Origin: Fragum whitleyi
Taxonomy: Eukaryota; Mollusca; Bivalvia; Cardiida; Cardiidae
Length of the DNA: 64,000 nucleotides
Assembly: GCA_948146395.1 (NCBI GenBank)
Contig: OX411543.1
Location: forward strand, 26,366,026-26,430,025
Reading direction: 5' to 3'
The translations under genes and the position numbers were made by a program. Numbering within the stretch: position 1 is the first letter of the stretch; each line of letters starts with the position of its first letter. Shown in pieces: positions 21,621 to 32,408 of this stretch. The notes beneath the pieces are model-generated. The model worked only from the letters and a program-made list of their open reading frames with translations. It did not search any database and was not told where the DNA came from.

Positions 21621-23792
21621 TGGGTAGGGTGGGGCAAAACGCCCTTTGGGGTAAAACGCCCTCCATCGATTTCTCGGTAGTTCCAACATATGTGACGTTA
21701 TAAGGTCCTTAAAATCAAAACTTAACACGAGTATTCTGCGTAATTAATGAACTGGCAGGGCGGGGCTTAACCGTGACGTAATTTGGCGAGTTTACTTTTC
21801 AATAGTTTGGGTTCTTTCAAATTTTAGTTGGTAATCATCGTTAACGCGTGCAAATAACTGTTTGAGAGAGTGAACACATTTCACCGTTTGGTTACCAAGG
21901 CCTCGTAACTCCAGCTTGATTAAGCTGAAGTTACGAGGATTTGGTTACCAATCCACGATTTAAAGTCTCGAGTTATTTATGTCGACTCTCTTTAGAAGTA
22001 GGTTATTTTAGATAAAAGCTGATTTCCCTTAACCTTAAGTGCAACGACCCGTTACTTAGGCTCCGCCCTGCCAAGGCATTAATCCTGGATAATAGGTTAC
22101 TCTGATAAAAAGATAAACATCTGTCATTAAAAAGCAAGAAATAAAGTGATTTTTTCTTGAAACCTATTTTTACAATTATTTGTAATCTTTTGTTTCGCGT
22201 TATACTGTTCCGGGTTAATATTATCTTTTTGCACCCAAATATATCTATTATACATTATATTGTGATTTTAATCGTATACACAAAATTCGTAAACGCATTT
22301 GATACGTTCGGAATATTTTGATTTTTAAGAAATGTTCCTTCTGGGGTAAAACGCCCCACTAGGTCTGAGGCAAAACGCTCCTGGGGCGTTTTGTCCCATT
22401 CAACGGGGGCGTTTTGTCCCATTCAAGGGGGGGGGGGCGTTTTGCCCCATTTGAATGTAAGTTTAAGTTGTGTTTTGTAACAAATGCCAATGTTGCAATG
22501 GGTCTAAGTGAAAGGTTTGTTTAATTTGCTATATAGGCATTATAAGTATCTTACTAACAAAGAAATTCAGAGATAGGGCCTTCCAGGATCGAAAAGAAAG
22601 GAGATATTTTCTTTGTGCAAGCTAGTCTTTAATGCCCCCCCCCCCCCCTTTACACACACCCTTATTAAAAATAGCATATCTATAGAGGATATACGTGATG
22701 GATAGAACTTTCTTTCTGAACATTGAAATATTCTACTTATAACTGGAAAATGCATCCCTTGATTTTTTAATCATAAACAAAGATGAAAGAGCAGTGATAC
22801 AACAATTAATACTTACGTCATCATCACGTCGGTCTGACGTAACGTTTTATCAGATGTCATCCACCCGGATTTTATGGAGGATAGTTATGGGAGACAACTT
22901 CTCTCAAATATCAAAGAATACCAGCATTTGTTTGATTCATTTCCATTCGCAGAATTAGTCAAAATTCCATTGTCAGGGGAATTAAACTATTGTACTGAAA
23001 ATAACGAAACGTTTATTAACTGTTCCGTATTATTTACTATAAAATCTGTTAACGTCGAGTAAAGAATCGTTACCGAACTTTAAGGGATTCAATTCTTGTA
23101 GAGACGTTTTAAAGAGACCCAAAGTTGTATTTGGAATTTCTTCCTCCATTTAACAATCGATAAATTGCGATGTTGTGAAATTATGCCATTTCACATTCGT
23201 TCCAACTACTTAGTAATCATTCGCATCGCTTCCTTTTATCAATTTTATTGGGGAAGAAATATAAGACATATAAGACATCAAAAATGATGGTAAAAAGGGA
23301 TCAAATGGTGAAAGCCATGATGACCAACAATCAAAATAGTTAAACACCCAAAAGGTCCATTGAAATTCAGAGCTCCCTCACACACAAGCTGGTTTGAACA
23401 CCTAATCTAATGGCCAATCCAACTTAAGTGAACGTATTTAAACGATTAGCATATATAGACTGTGTTTGAGGTATAATAAAGGTTGGATAAAAAACGTTTG
23501 AATACATTTATCGTTCAAAATAATGGCAACGGGCAAAACGCCCCCGGGTGCGTTTTGCCCCATACACGGGGGCGTTTTGCCTCAAGGGTGGGGCAAAACG
23601 CCCCTTTCAAAAAAATGATGTTTTTCATGAATATCCTCAAGATGTGACTGCATAAGGAATATAAACGAGTTCCATAATATACGGTAAACTAAAATGTTTA
23701 TCACAATCCAGAAAACGCCTCAATATCTTTATTCGTTTCCAAAATATGACCGATAATTCATTTTGGGGGCGTTTTACCCCACCCTACCCTAC
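21621..23792. mobile_element. 2.2-kb element with GGGGCAAAACGCCC termini and subterminal repeats
   Basis: The left end GGGTAGGGTGGGGCAAAACG is mirrored by GCGTTTTACCCCACCCTACC at the right. Further GGGGCGTTTTG-type motifs cluster at 22345-22450 and 23525-23610 in both orientations. A nested F3 copy (21732-22094) sits near the left end. No transposase ORF; the only open frame (22874-23062, 62 codons) is unrecognised. Superfamily unknown. Confidence 0.6.
21732..22094 (+). mobile_element. F3 TIR element copy 2
   Basis: It starts TATTCTGCGTAATTAATGAA with GGCAGGGCGGGGC and ends CCGCCCTGCCAAGGCATTAA...GGATAATA. The central palindrome at 21901-21938 matches 13208-13245 with two mismatches in one arm. 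Nested in the GGGGCAAAACGCCC element. Confidence 0.7.
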
Positions 23793-23907
23793 ATTGCAAG
23801 CATTTGGAAAATTAAAACTTCAAATTAAATTTCATCTTGCTGTTGATTTTCATATTGTATCAAACAACTGGGGGCGGGGGCGGCATTGATAGTTTACAAA
23901 TAAATCT

Positions 23908-24009
23908 ACCCTGCTTTCAGGATGACAAAACGGTGCAAACTGTTGCGTGCAAAGCGGGATATCATTCGGTGAAACAGTTTGCAGCGTTTTGTTATTCTGA
24001 ACGCAGGGT
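23908..24009. mobile_element. P1 palindromic MITE next to the gene A exon 2 acceptor
   Basis: ACCCTGCTTTCAGGATGACA at the left pairs with TTGTTATTCTGAACGCAGGG at the right, the ACGGTGCAAACTGTTG / AAACAGTTTGCAGCGTTT arms lying inside. It ends 42 bp before the exon, so the pyrimidine tract lies just outside it. Confidence 0.65.
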
Positions 24010-24051
24010 TGGTTTCGCACACTTTCTTCTAAAATTGATGTTTATTTTCAG

Positions 24052-25036
24052 ATACTTTGAAGATAAAGGCATACAACTAAAAACGTCCTCGTTATGTAAC
24101 CAGAATACCATGAACCATATGGAGATTATCAACTATATCAAACGATTTTTACTTCATTACAAGACAAAGAAGAAGTTTGCGTATTCTTTCCTAACAGAAT
24201 TATCTCATAGTTTCATTAATTTTTTACATCATGGCGACGAAGACTTTAAGAACTTTTTTCTTTGGTTGAACAATGAGGGATTTCTCAACAGAACTATCGT
24301 GGTGTTTTTCAGTGATCATGGATCAAGATTTGAAGAAATTCGAAATACATTTGTCGGAAGAATAGAATCGCGCATGCCCGTAGTACACATGTTACTTCCT
24401 GAGCATATCAAGAAAAAATACCCGGATGTCGATAGAAATTTAAGATTGAATACTCAAAGACTGGTTTCTCAATTCGACATTTACCAAACAATGATAGACG
24501 TTGTGAATCAAAACTTCCAGAATCCGTCCACACAGATTTACCAAGGAGTAAAACGTGGTGTCAGTTTGTTTCAGGAAATATCAGATTCAAGGTCATGTAA
24601 CGATTCCCATATTCCTGCCGATTTCTGTGCCTGTTATAAATCCACACCGGTCAATATAACAAACAACGAAAGTATCCGAAAAATCGCAGTAGGGATTGTA
24701 GACCATTTGAATGAACTTTTGAAATCTGAACAAAAATGTAAAGTTCTTACTCTTAATCGTATTTTATCGGCACAAAGAATGTCTCAGGGACTCAAATATG
24801 AATTCACACATCATAATGGATATTCTTTATACCAGTTTTTAAAACCAGAGAGAAGTCGCGATTCGTACTCAGTAATAATAGAAACCGTCCCTGGTCACGG
24901 GACTTTTGACGCATCATGTGAGCTGGAAGCCAGCGGTAGAGTAAGCAGCATTAAGACTATTGATCGGACAAATGCATATGGGAACCAATCATCTTGTATA
25001 TCGAATAACTTATTGAAACAGTATTGCTATTGTTAG
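24052..25036 (+). CDS. DUF229 family protein, gene A, coding exon 2 (C-terminal)
   Basis: Encodes residues 320 (last base) to 647 and the stop codon. The acceptor is TTTATTTTCAG ending at 24051; joining AA from exon 1 to A here restores a lysine codon, matching gene B exactly. Motifs are TELSH (368-372), FFSDHGSRF (405-413), RIESRMP (423-429), FCACYK (511-516), NGYSLY (575-580) and NAYGNQS (627-633). D408 and H409 of SDHG are expected metal ligands. N-X-S/T glycosylation sites fall at 399, 521, 525 and 631, consistent with a secretory-pathway protein. The C-terminus is CYC, shared with gene B. The open frame upstream to 23837 is intron, not coding. A palindromic P1 element ends 42 bp before the acceptor. 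The whole protein (647 aa) is in the usual DUF229 size range. Confidence 0.9.
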
Positions 25037-25377
25037 ATAGGAACTATCTTAAAATCATTTCCACAGGCGATTGTTCCACAATCCGTATTTTAACCTGGCA
25101 GTTTTGGAAGAAAGTCCGATGTATTGTCAGCGCATTGGAGTCATTCGACTTGGCAGGCGTTTGTGTGACAGAATTTAACTGCGGTCATGTATCTGTTGTT
25201 ATTGAAGATTTATTCAAGAAACCTGAGGTGCGTTTTTTAGGATTAAGAATTTTAAGATCTCTTAAGATTTTTAGTCGGGATACGGCTGCGTCGTAGAATA
25301 TCAACTAAATCGTGCGAGATTATTCGATTTAAAATCTTAAGATATCTTAAAAATCTTAATCTAAAAAACGCACCTCT
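25037..25377 (+). other. gene A 3' flank
   Basis: Sequence after the stop codon is not repetitive until a hairpin at about 25229-25375 (GTGCGTTTTTTAGGATTAAG paired with TAATCTAAAAAACGCAC). No AATAAA was seen within 300 bp; the first clear one is near 25593, inside an M1 copy. An ORF at 25024-25296 is not a recognisable exon. Confidence 0.45.
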
Positions 25378-25463
25378 GCCCTGCGTTCAGGATCACAAAA
25401 CGGTGCTAACACTTTTCCGATTATACCCTGCTGTGCATGTGCACGTGTCATCCTGAACGCAGG
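25378..25463. mobile_element. P1 palindromic MITE copy, shortened
   Basis: GCCCTGCGTTCAGGATCACA at the left and GTGTCATCCTGAACGCAGGA at the right, with a partial centre (TTATACCCTGCTGTGCATG). Confidence 0.6.
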
Positions 25464-25506
25464 ACTGGTATGTGTCAGTACAAAATCCCAAAGGGCCATT
25501 TAAAAC

Positions 25507-25915
25507 TACAGTTAGTTACATCGTGAAATTGACATTCACCTCAATTAAAGACATTCTTAATCACTCACTCAAACCATTCAAAAACGCTCAAACCCATTGA
25601 AAAATAAAGAATCAACAACGTCATTCAAAATAAATTTTGATAGAGAAAAACCGCGATTTCACTAACCTAACTCAAATTGTTAGCGTCTCATAGGTTCTTG
25701 AAGATATAGGGTGCTATCTATAGAACTTGTATGCATATTTTATTAAAGAGAGGCAATCAATATCTCTAATTTTGTTCATCCTGAACAAAATTTGCGATAT
25801 AGGATTACCTCCCATTAAATTTACTCAAAACCCTCTCCTCACACTCACTCAATTTCATTCCTAAATCATTCCGAAATCATTTGCCTTGTCAATTTCACGA
25901 TGTTGTTTACTGTAT
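25507..25915 (+). mobile_element. M1 MITE, short uninterrupted copy
   Basis: TACAGTTAGTTACATCGTGA at the left and TCACGATGTTGTTTACTGTA at the right are the TIRs, 409 bp in all. The internal hairpin AATATCTCTAATTTTGTTCA / TGAACAAAATTTGCGATAT is kept. With 49162-49590 this defines the M1 consensus and the empty sites for the HINE insertions. Confidence 0.75.
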
Positions 25916-26043
25916 CAATGCGTCTTACTCTAAAAGCAACTTGGGCTTGTTAAAAGTTATGACCTTTTTTTCGACTGACATTTTTCTTCATAATATTTTC
26001 AGCCGAGCATTGTCACCCTTAGGCGGCGCTCTTGTTAGTTATA

Positions 26044-26272
26044 TGTGACCCGTCACACGAAAAGGAACCATCTTGGAACTCCGTACAGTTAACATTTGAA
26101 AAAAGAGATTGGTTCTAATACAGGCCAACTAGAGGTCGCATTTTAGATTTTTTTTCATTATTCTAGATTCAGAAAATTTGTAAATTGCGAAAAATATCGA
26201 CACTAGTCAGTCTGACTAGGATCGACACTTCACGCATTACACAGATGCCCCCTTGTTCCGTGACGGTTAACA
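26044..26272. mobile_element. F4 TIR element copy 2
   Basis: TGTGACCCGTCACACGAAAA begins it and CCGTGACGGTTAACA ends it. The interior AGATTCAGAAAATTTGTAAA matches copy 1. Confidence 0.6.
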
Positions 26273-26520
26273 TATACAATAAATAAAGCTTATGAAGATG
26301 TATTCGAGACGTTTCATACGCCATACTTGGCATGATGATAGATCACATTGATACGCAAGGTCAAGGTCATTTGACAAGATTGCCTATTCTGTTATCATGG
26401 ATATTTTTTAATGAAGAAAGGAATAAAAAACAAAACAAAACAAAACAAAAAATCGTATTTTACCTTGGCTTTATTCGGAGAAAATCCGAGTTCGATGTAT
26501 TGTCATCACTCTAGCGTAGT

Positions 26521-26927
26521 TGCATTCGGAACATCGCTCGGACTTTTCCGTAAACTGAAAAGTACCTCGGACGTAAGTGAAGTAGTTTTGGGTATTTTTA
26601 GGTAATTCGGCTCCTTGTGGTACTTCGGTTAATAAGCTTGTAGAAAATCACATTTTATTAATTCTCTCCGATCATCCTTGGAGATCTCTTGGGCATACTA
26701 CAATTTGATGACAAAACGCAGTAAACCACTGCGTTTTGTTATCAAATTATAATATGCCCACTTTTATTCTTTCGTTAACTTTATTTTATGCAAAGTCATC
26801 CTTAGCGGGATCGTTGATGTTTGTAACGTCATATAAACCTACGCGCGAAGTGACGCGCTTTCATGGCTGCGTCCGTATTATTCCCGAGGTCTATTCCGTA
26901 GAATCGCCGAGGGTTCCCGATTGGCGT
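26521..26927 (-). mobile_element. F7 MITE copy 2 with central hairpin
   Basis: Inverted relative to 48152-48546. The central palindrome AATTTGATGACAAAACGCAG / CTGCGTTTTGTTATCAAATT is near perfect (about 26701-26749). The ends are TGCATTCGGAACATCGCTCG and GCCGAGGGTTCCCGA. Confidence 0.65.
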
Positions 26928-27271
26928 CGGTGTTGGCGTTGTTGTCGCTTTGGCATGACAAACTTTAAATTGGCAATATCTGTTATTATTAAAGATAACT
27001 TCATGAAACTTGACACATGTTTTTACCATCACCCAAACTATCCATACTTTTGAGGGAGATATCTTTGATAGCATTTTTGTAAGAGTTATGCCCTTTTAGC
27101 GATGGTGTCCAAAGACTTACAATACGGAATGCCTGATATATTTCACAAGAAGCTTATAAGCTGCCGGGGACACTTGTTCTTATCAAATTTCAGCATCAAA
27201 AGAATGAAGGTGCATTTGTCCGTATACTCAAACCTAAAGCTATGTATGAAGCAAATACCAATGCTTGTAGC

Positions 27272-27640
27272 ATTCGGAACACCACTCGGCCAATCTCACG
27301 ATCAACCTCGGATGTACATAGCCGGACTATTTTTTGAAAATTACGGGAAAACCTTGGAAAAACTCGATGACGTCAGTTAAAATGGCGTTAGCCCTCGAAA
27401 CTTTGAGTGAAACCATTCGACGTCGTCAACGCTACGCGTTTAAGTCACCGACGTGAAACCATCGTATCCTTATATAAATATCTTTAGATTCTTAAAAAAC
27501 GGCTGAAAAATCTTAATTTTTGAGAATGATTCGTCATTCTCAAAAATTAAGTTTTCTCAGCCGTTATTTTCTGTAAAAGATATAAATCTACAGTGCTTAT
27601 TTTTCTTACACCGTTTCCGCCTAACAAAATGCACGATTTT
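27272..27640. mobile_element. F8 element copy 1 with hairpin
   Basis: GCATTCGGAACACCACTCGG at the left resembles the F7 end. A hairpin AACGGCTGAAAAATCTTAAT / ATTAAGTTTTCTCAGCCGTT lies at 27500-27565. A close copy lies at 59654-60004. Confidence 0.55.
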
Positions 27641-28359
27641 GTTACATACCCATCCGCCTTACATACATCCGAGGGTCAAAATTTTCACATTTCTGCTTCA
27701 ATTGAAGCTACTTCGCCATTTAAATGGTGCATCACAAACCACATTTACTTGATGAGAGTAAACAGTGCTTATTGTAAGCCTGCATTCAGCATTACAAACT
27801 GCTTGCAAATGCCTTCATATTAATTCAATCACTAGATGCGCTTCACTGGGGCGCTTATAGGCGCCTCTGAATGCAGTGGACTGGCTTCCTCCGCAAAAGT
27901 TACAGAAACAACAGCTGGTCAAAGACTTTCACATGGAAAATTAGAAAACTAATAAATATACTTTTAATTTTCATAACACATGTATGTGACGCAGTTGCAT
28001 TTGCAATTTAATCTCATTCGAAAGAAATCATTTCTAAATGGGTTGGGATGCAAATGTCGAAATGAAGTGCATATATTTTAATATTCGGGAATCGGTTCAT
28101 ATTCATTTATTCATATATAGTGACGCTTTCAATACTTTTTACTATCTTACTGTGTTATGGATTTGTTAAATTTGGCCAGTTTCATTAACAAAGGGTAGTA
28201 ACTCCAGACTTCAAATGAATCATTCCATTCACAATGACTTCCCTTTACTTTGACGTATCTTCCTATGTCGCAGACAGACTCTTCCAACTGGTTTCACTTT
28301 AGAGTGTTAGATGGTATACGATGTTTTAACCCTTGTCATGCGTTCCTGGGATATTCCTG
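27641..28359. other. intergenic, nothing recognised
   Basis: A+T-rich sequence without a repeat family match in the window, tandem structure or convincing ORF. Confidence 0.4.
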
Positions 28360-28399
28360 CCCTGACATAAGGTATAGACAAAGATGAGCCTGTCTGTAA

Positions 28400-28968
28400 A
28401 AAATCTTACACTTCTTACTTCAACAATGCAGGCGCTAGCGAAACGCTCATCTCTTCTCCTATACATCCCTCTTTGCCATCATGGTATCAGAGGTTGAACC
28501 TAGACTCGTCGAATTTGAACCTAGACTCGTCGGAAACGAGCGTTTGATTCCACTGGCGCCTACGCCAACGGAGATGATGCTGTGAACAGTGCAGTCGTGC
28601 AGCGCGAGGACGTTGCGTCAGTATGCTTCCAACGTACGGTCATATTGTTTGTAATGGCCTATGGAGGTGACGAAGTCGACTGAGAACGGTGTCCCTGCTT
28701 ACACTGTACTGTCTAGCTGTACGGTAGCCGTCTGGAACCGGTGTTTAGGTCGCGTTAATTCAAAATGACGGTCTAATCTGGCGTCAGCAACCCGATGCCT
28801 ACCGCTTCGAGGCTGATCTGCAAGCGTCCCTGTTTACCGGAACCTTGCATGCAGATTATTGATAGTGTTTCTGTTGTAATTAAAGGCACGGGAAATATCG
28901 GCAATAGTGGTAATCTCGCTGAGCATCAGCAAAGATTCAATTCGCTGACGTTCAGATAGCCGTTGCAT
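28400..28968 (-). pseudogene. Tc1-like transposase pseudogene (N-terminal and first catalytic part)
   Basis: From the ATG at 28968 the minus strand reads MQRLSERQRIESLL, then DISRAFNYNRNTIN, a stop, TGTLADQPRSGRHRV, then LDRHFELTRPKHRFQTATVQ. This is the paired helix-turn-helix region of Tc1-family transposases. Further on, QWNQTLVSDESRF (first catalytic Asp) and, after a frameshift, RRRDERFASACIVEV match the family. Several stops and frame changes show it is dead. The rest of the catalytic domain and the TIRs were not found. Confidence 0.7.
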
Positions 28969-28989
28969 AGCAAGTTAAAATTTTTCTTA

Positions 28990-29584
28990 ATTGTTTTTGT
29001 GTTTTCCTACTCCCGAGATTTGAAAGAATGGAATGAGAGTTCATTCAGTTGATTTAACATTCGACAAGGATCTGCACGGGAAAATCCTACGTTTTGCTTA
29101 TTTCGGGCGTTACGTAACATTGGACCCGATACTGACCGGATGTGTTCATTGTTAGAAAAAGCGACACGCGTGCTTCTCGTGGTACAAAAAATGAGATACC
29201 TTTGACCGATCAAACGCAGTGTTTTACTACGATATCTCAGCAAATTATAAATTGTCCAGAGATCTTCTCAGACGACCGCAAAGCATAGATGAATTAGGCC
29301 AAGAAAAGAGGGTAGAAGCCAGTCTATTTTTTTCTTATTTTACAATTAAACTCCATGTTGAAGGTACTTGTTCGAATATTCATTTAAGTCTAAGGCTAAG
29401 TCATTTTAAACGAGCACTAACAACAAAGGATTTAACACAGGAAAAATGAAAAACTAGGGAACAGTATGATCGATGTTTCGAATATACTTTTTATATACAA
29501 ACAAATTATATGATTCGGGAGATAAGCGGTCGTGATAAAAGAAATGTTTTTTTTTTTCGCTAATAAATATTTAAGTAAGAAGTA
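28990..29584. other. intergenic, nothing recognised
   Basis: Small open frames on both strands at 29007-29449 resemble no family. No repeat signal was seen. Confidence 0.35.
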
Positions 29585-29690
29585 CAGTTAACAACATCAT
29601 GAAATTGACAAAGTGAATGATTTTGGATTGAATAAAGAATGAAATGAAACGAGTGTGTGGAGCGAGTTTGAGTGAATTTAATAAATAAAT
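29585..29690. repeat. M1 end fragment
   Basis: TACAGTTAACAACATCATGA and ACAAAGTGAATGATTTTGGA match the right end of M1 (reverse strand). It breaks off at GAGTTTGAGTGAATTTA. Confidence 0.55.
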
Positions 29691-29816
29691 AATTGAGGAA
29701 AAGAGAAATTGCTTGATTCTAACAATGATTTACCATCTTTTTTTCAATTTGAAAGCAAAGTTTACTTTTAAAATTCTTTGAACTGTGATTAATGTTCATT
29801 TTGAACTAGAACTGTC

Positions 29817-31088
29817 GCAGAGCGGACTAATACCCCCCACAAGCGCTTTGTCAGAATGTAAGTGCTATTAGTGCAGGATGTGTTTGTAACTAATATTGAG
29901 GTCATATGCAGCATTTGCATGAAGTTTTATGATTCTAGGTCACTTGGTTTTTGAGTGAGTCGAGAAATGAAAATTGAACAAAAATTGACTGTGACCTTGA
30001 CCTTTAACCTATATGACCCCAAAAAGATAGGGCACTTCCTTGGATCATAAGCAACATTTGCATTAAGTTTCATGCATGAAGGTCACTTGGTTCTCGAGTT
30101 AGAGTCCGGAAACTAAAATTGAACGAAAATTTATAGTGACCTTGACATTTGACCTATGTAACCCAAAAACAATAGGGCACTTCCTTGGGTCATAAGCAAC
30201 ATTTTTATAAAGTTTCATGATTGTAGGCCACTTGGTTCTTGAGTAAGAGTCCGGAAACGAAAATTGAACGAAGGCTGACTGTGACCTTGACCTTTGACCT
30301 ATATGACCCAAAAACAATAGGGCACTTCCTTGGGTCATAAGGAACATTTGTATAAAGTTTCATGCATGTAGGTCACTTGGTTCTCGAGTTAGAGTCCGGA
30401 AACGAAAATTGAACGAAAATTTATAGTGACCTTGACATTTGACCTATGTAAACCAAAAACAATAGGGCACTTCCTTGGGTCATAAGCAACATTTGTATAA
30501 AGTTTCATGATTGTAGGCCACTTGGTTCTTGAGTAAGAGTCCGGAAACGAAAATTGAGCGAAGGCTGACTGTGACCTTGACCTTTATGACCCAAAAACAA
30601 TAGGGCACTTCCTTGGGTCATAAGGAACATTTGTATAAAGTTTCAAGATTGTAGGCCACTTGGTTCTTGAGTAAGAGTCCGGAAACGAAAATTGAGCGAA
30701 GGCTGACTGTGACCTTGACCTTTGACCTATATGACCCAAAAACAATAGAGCACTTCCTTGGGTCATAAGGAACATTTGTATAAAGTTTCAAGATTGTAGG
30801 CCACTTGGTTCTTGAGTTAGAGTCCGGAAACAAAAATTGAGCGAAGGCTGACTGTGACCTTGACCTTTGACCTATATGACCCAAAAACAATAGGGCACTT
30901 CCTTGGGTCATAAGGAACATTTGTATAAAGTTTCATGATTGTAGGTCATTTGGTTCTTGAGTTAGAGTCCGGAAACGAAAAGGTCTACGGACGGACGGAC
31001 GGATGGACGGACGGACGGACGGATGGACAGACAGACAGACATGGTGAAACCAATATACCCCCCTCTACTTCGTAGGTGGGGGGTATAA
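29817..31088 (-). mobile_element. HINE/pearl-like element with ~145-bp tandem core
   Basis: On the minus strand it starts with TTATACCCCCCACCTACGAA and a CTACGAAGTAG hairpin, then a GTCTGTCTGTCCATCCGTCC tetranucleotide array (30984-31043). A core of seven ~145-bp units follows (ACTTCCTTGG motif at about 30033, 30179, 30326, 30471, 30608, 30751 and 30897). The far end is near TACCCCCCACAAGCGC at 29830. Open frames inside are repeat by-products. Confidence 0.7.
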
Positions 31089-31420
31089 TAATCTGGCAAG
31101 GCAGCCGAAATTACAAAGTGACGTCGTTTCCTTGAAAACGGATTATTTGTGACCCGTCGCTGTAACTCAGCATTTTCTTCATAAAAATCAATGTTTCCTT
31201 CCCTTTGATACAAACAAAAGGGTGACTTTTCTCCAGATCCTTTAAATAGTGTAGCAAGATTTGCAATGGTATTTACTTGCCCACGGTCAAGTAGCCTAGA
31301 AAAATGTACTTGCCCGTAGGTAAATAAGCCTGTGTCGGACAAGTCGGGCATGGGAATTCCACACCCCTTGACTTTACATGTCTCGCTCACCGCAAGCGGA
31401 TTCGACACAATACTGTTTAA

Positions 31421-32408
31421 TTAACAATAACAATACTGTTTAAGGATTTTGCCATGTATGCATGCTGACTGGTTCCCATATGCATTTGTTCGATCAATAT
31501 TCCTGATGCTGCTCACCTCACCGCTGGGTTCCAGCTCAAGAAATGCGTCAAATGTCCCGTAACCAGGAACTGTTTCAATAATTATTGAGTACGAATCTCG
31601 ACTTTGTTCAGGTTTGAAAAATCGATATAAAGAATACCCATTGTGTTTTGTGTCTGTATATTTGAGACCTTGAGATAGTTGTTGAGCTGATAAAACACGA
31701 TTAAGTTTTAGTTTCCTACATTTTCTTTCAAATTTCAATTTGAAATTTAAATGGTCAACTATTGCATTTGCGATTTTATAAACGAATGTGTTATCTGTTA
31801 TATTCACCGGTATAGATTTATAACATGCGCAGAAGTCGGCAGGAATATGGGCATCAGCGCATGACCTTGAACTTGAAATTTCTTGGAATAAACTAACTCC
31901 ACGTCTGACCCCTTTATAAATCTGTGTCGACGGATTTCTGAAGTTTTTATTTAAAATATCAGTCATTGTCTGGTAAACATCATAATGAGTTATAAGTCGA
32001 TGAGTATTTAATTTTAAATTTTTATCAACTTCTGGGAACTTTCCCTTGATATGCTCCGGAAGTGAAATATACAGCATAGGCATTCGCGATTCCATTCTTC
32101 CAATAAAAGTATTCCGGATATTTTCAAACCTCGAACCATGATCAGAGAAAAGCATCACGGCAGTTCTATTAAGAAAACCCTCGTACTTCATCCAGAGAAA
32201 AAAGTTGCTTAGACCATCATCTGCATGATGTAAGAAATTTAGGAATTTATTATGAGACAGTTCTGTGATGAATGAATACATGAATTTCCGTTTGGTCTGA
32301 TAGTGCATCATAAATTGTTTGACGTAGTTAATCAGCTCCATATGATTCATGGTGTTCTGGTTACACAAAGGGGACTTTTTAAGTTTCATCCCCTTGACTT
32401 CTAGAAAC
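31421..32408 (-). CDS. DUF229 family protein, gene B, coding exon 2 (C-terminal)
   Basis: Encodes residues 313 (last base) to 641 and stop. The acceptor on the minus strand is TAATTTCAG, ending at 32409. AA from exon 1 plus G restores lysine, as in gene A. Conserved motifs are TELSH (361-365), LFSDHGSRF (399-407), RMESRMP (417-423), FCACYK (505-510), NGYSLY (569-574), NAYGNQS (621-627) and the terminal CYC. It has one codon more than gene A exon 2, just after TELSH. By eye about two thirds of positions match gene A. D402 and H403 are the expected metal ligands. The frame is intact. The stop lies about 330 bp from the left end of a HINE array, so the 3'UTR probably runs into repeat sequence; no clear polyadenylation signal was seen. 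Confidence 0.9.

Larger units (their letters stand above)
14766..24051 (+). other. gene A intron, 9.3 kb, loaded with transposons
   Basis: GT-AG intron in phase 2. It starts GTAAGT and ends TTTATTTTCAG; a plausible branch site is CTAAAAT near 24029. No further coding exon is needed, because exons 1 and 2 join in frame and align end to end with gene B. It contains P1 (15551-15661), a mariner/HINE/M1 nest (15690-17967), P2 (18157-18462), a degenerate repeat (18694-19230), a HINE in M1 (19842-21525) and the GGGGCAAAACGCCCC element (21621-23792). From 14770 to 15550 I recognise nothing. Confidence 0.85.

Noticed and set aside
22874..23062. 62-codon ORF as a middle exon of gene A
   Set aside because: Genes A and B join exon 1 to exon 2 directly in matching phase, and gene B has no counterpart.
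23837..24051. N-terminal extension of the exon 2 open frame
   Set aside because: It overlaps a P1 element, lacks homology to gene B, and a good acceptor at 24050-24051 joins exon 1 in frame.
30099..31408. Several minus-strand ORFs with repeated MFLMTQGSALLF-type peptides, and a 148-codon ORF at 30962-31408
   Set aside because: They are translations of HINE core units and the tetranucleotide array; no independent protein signal.
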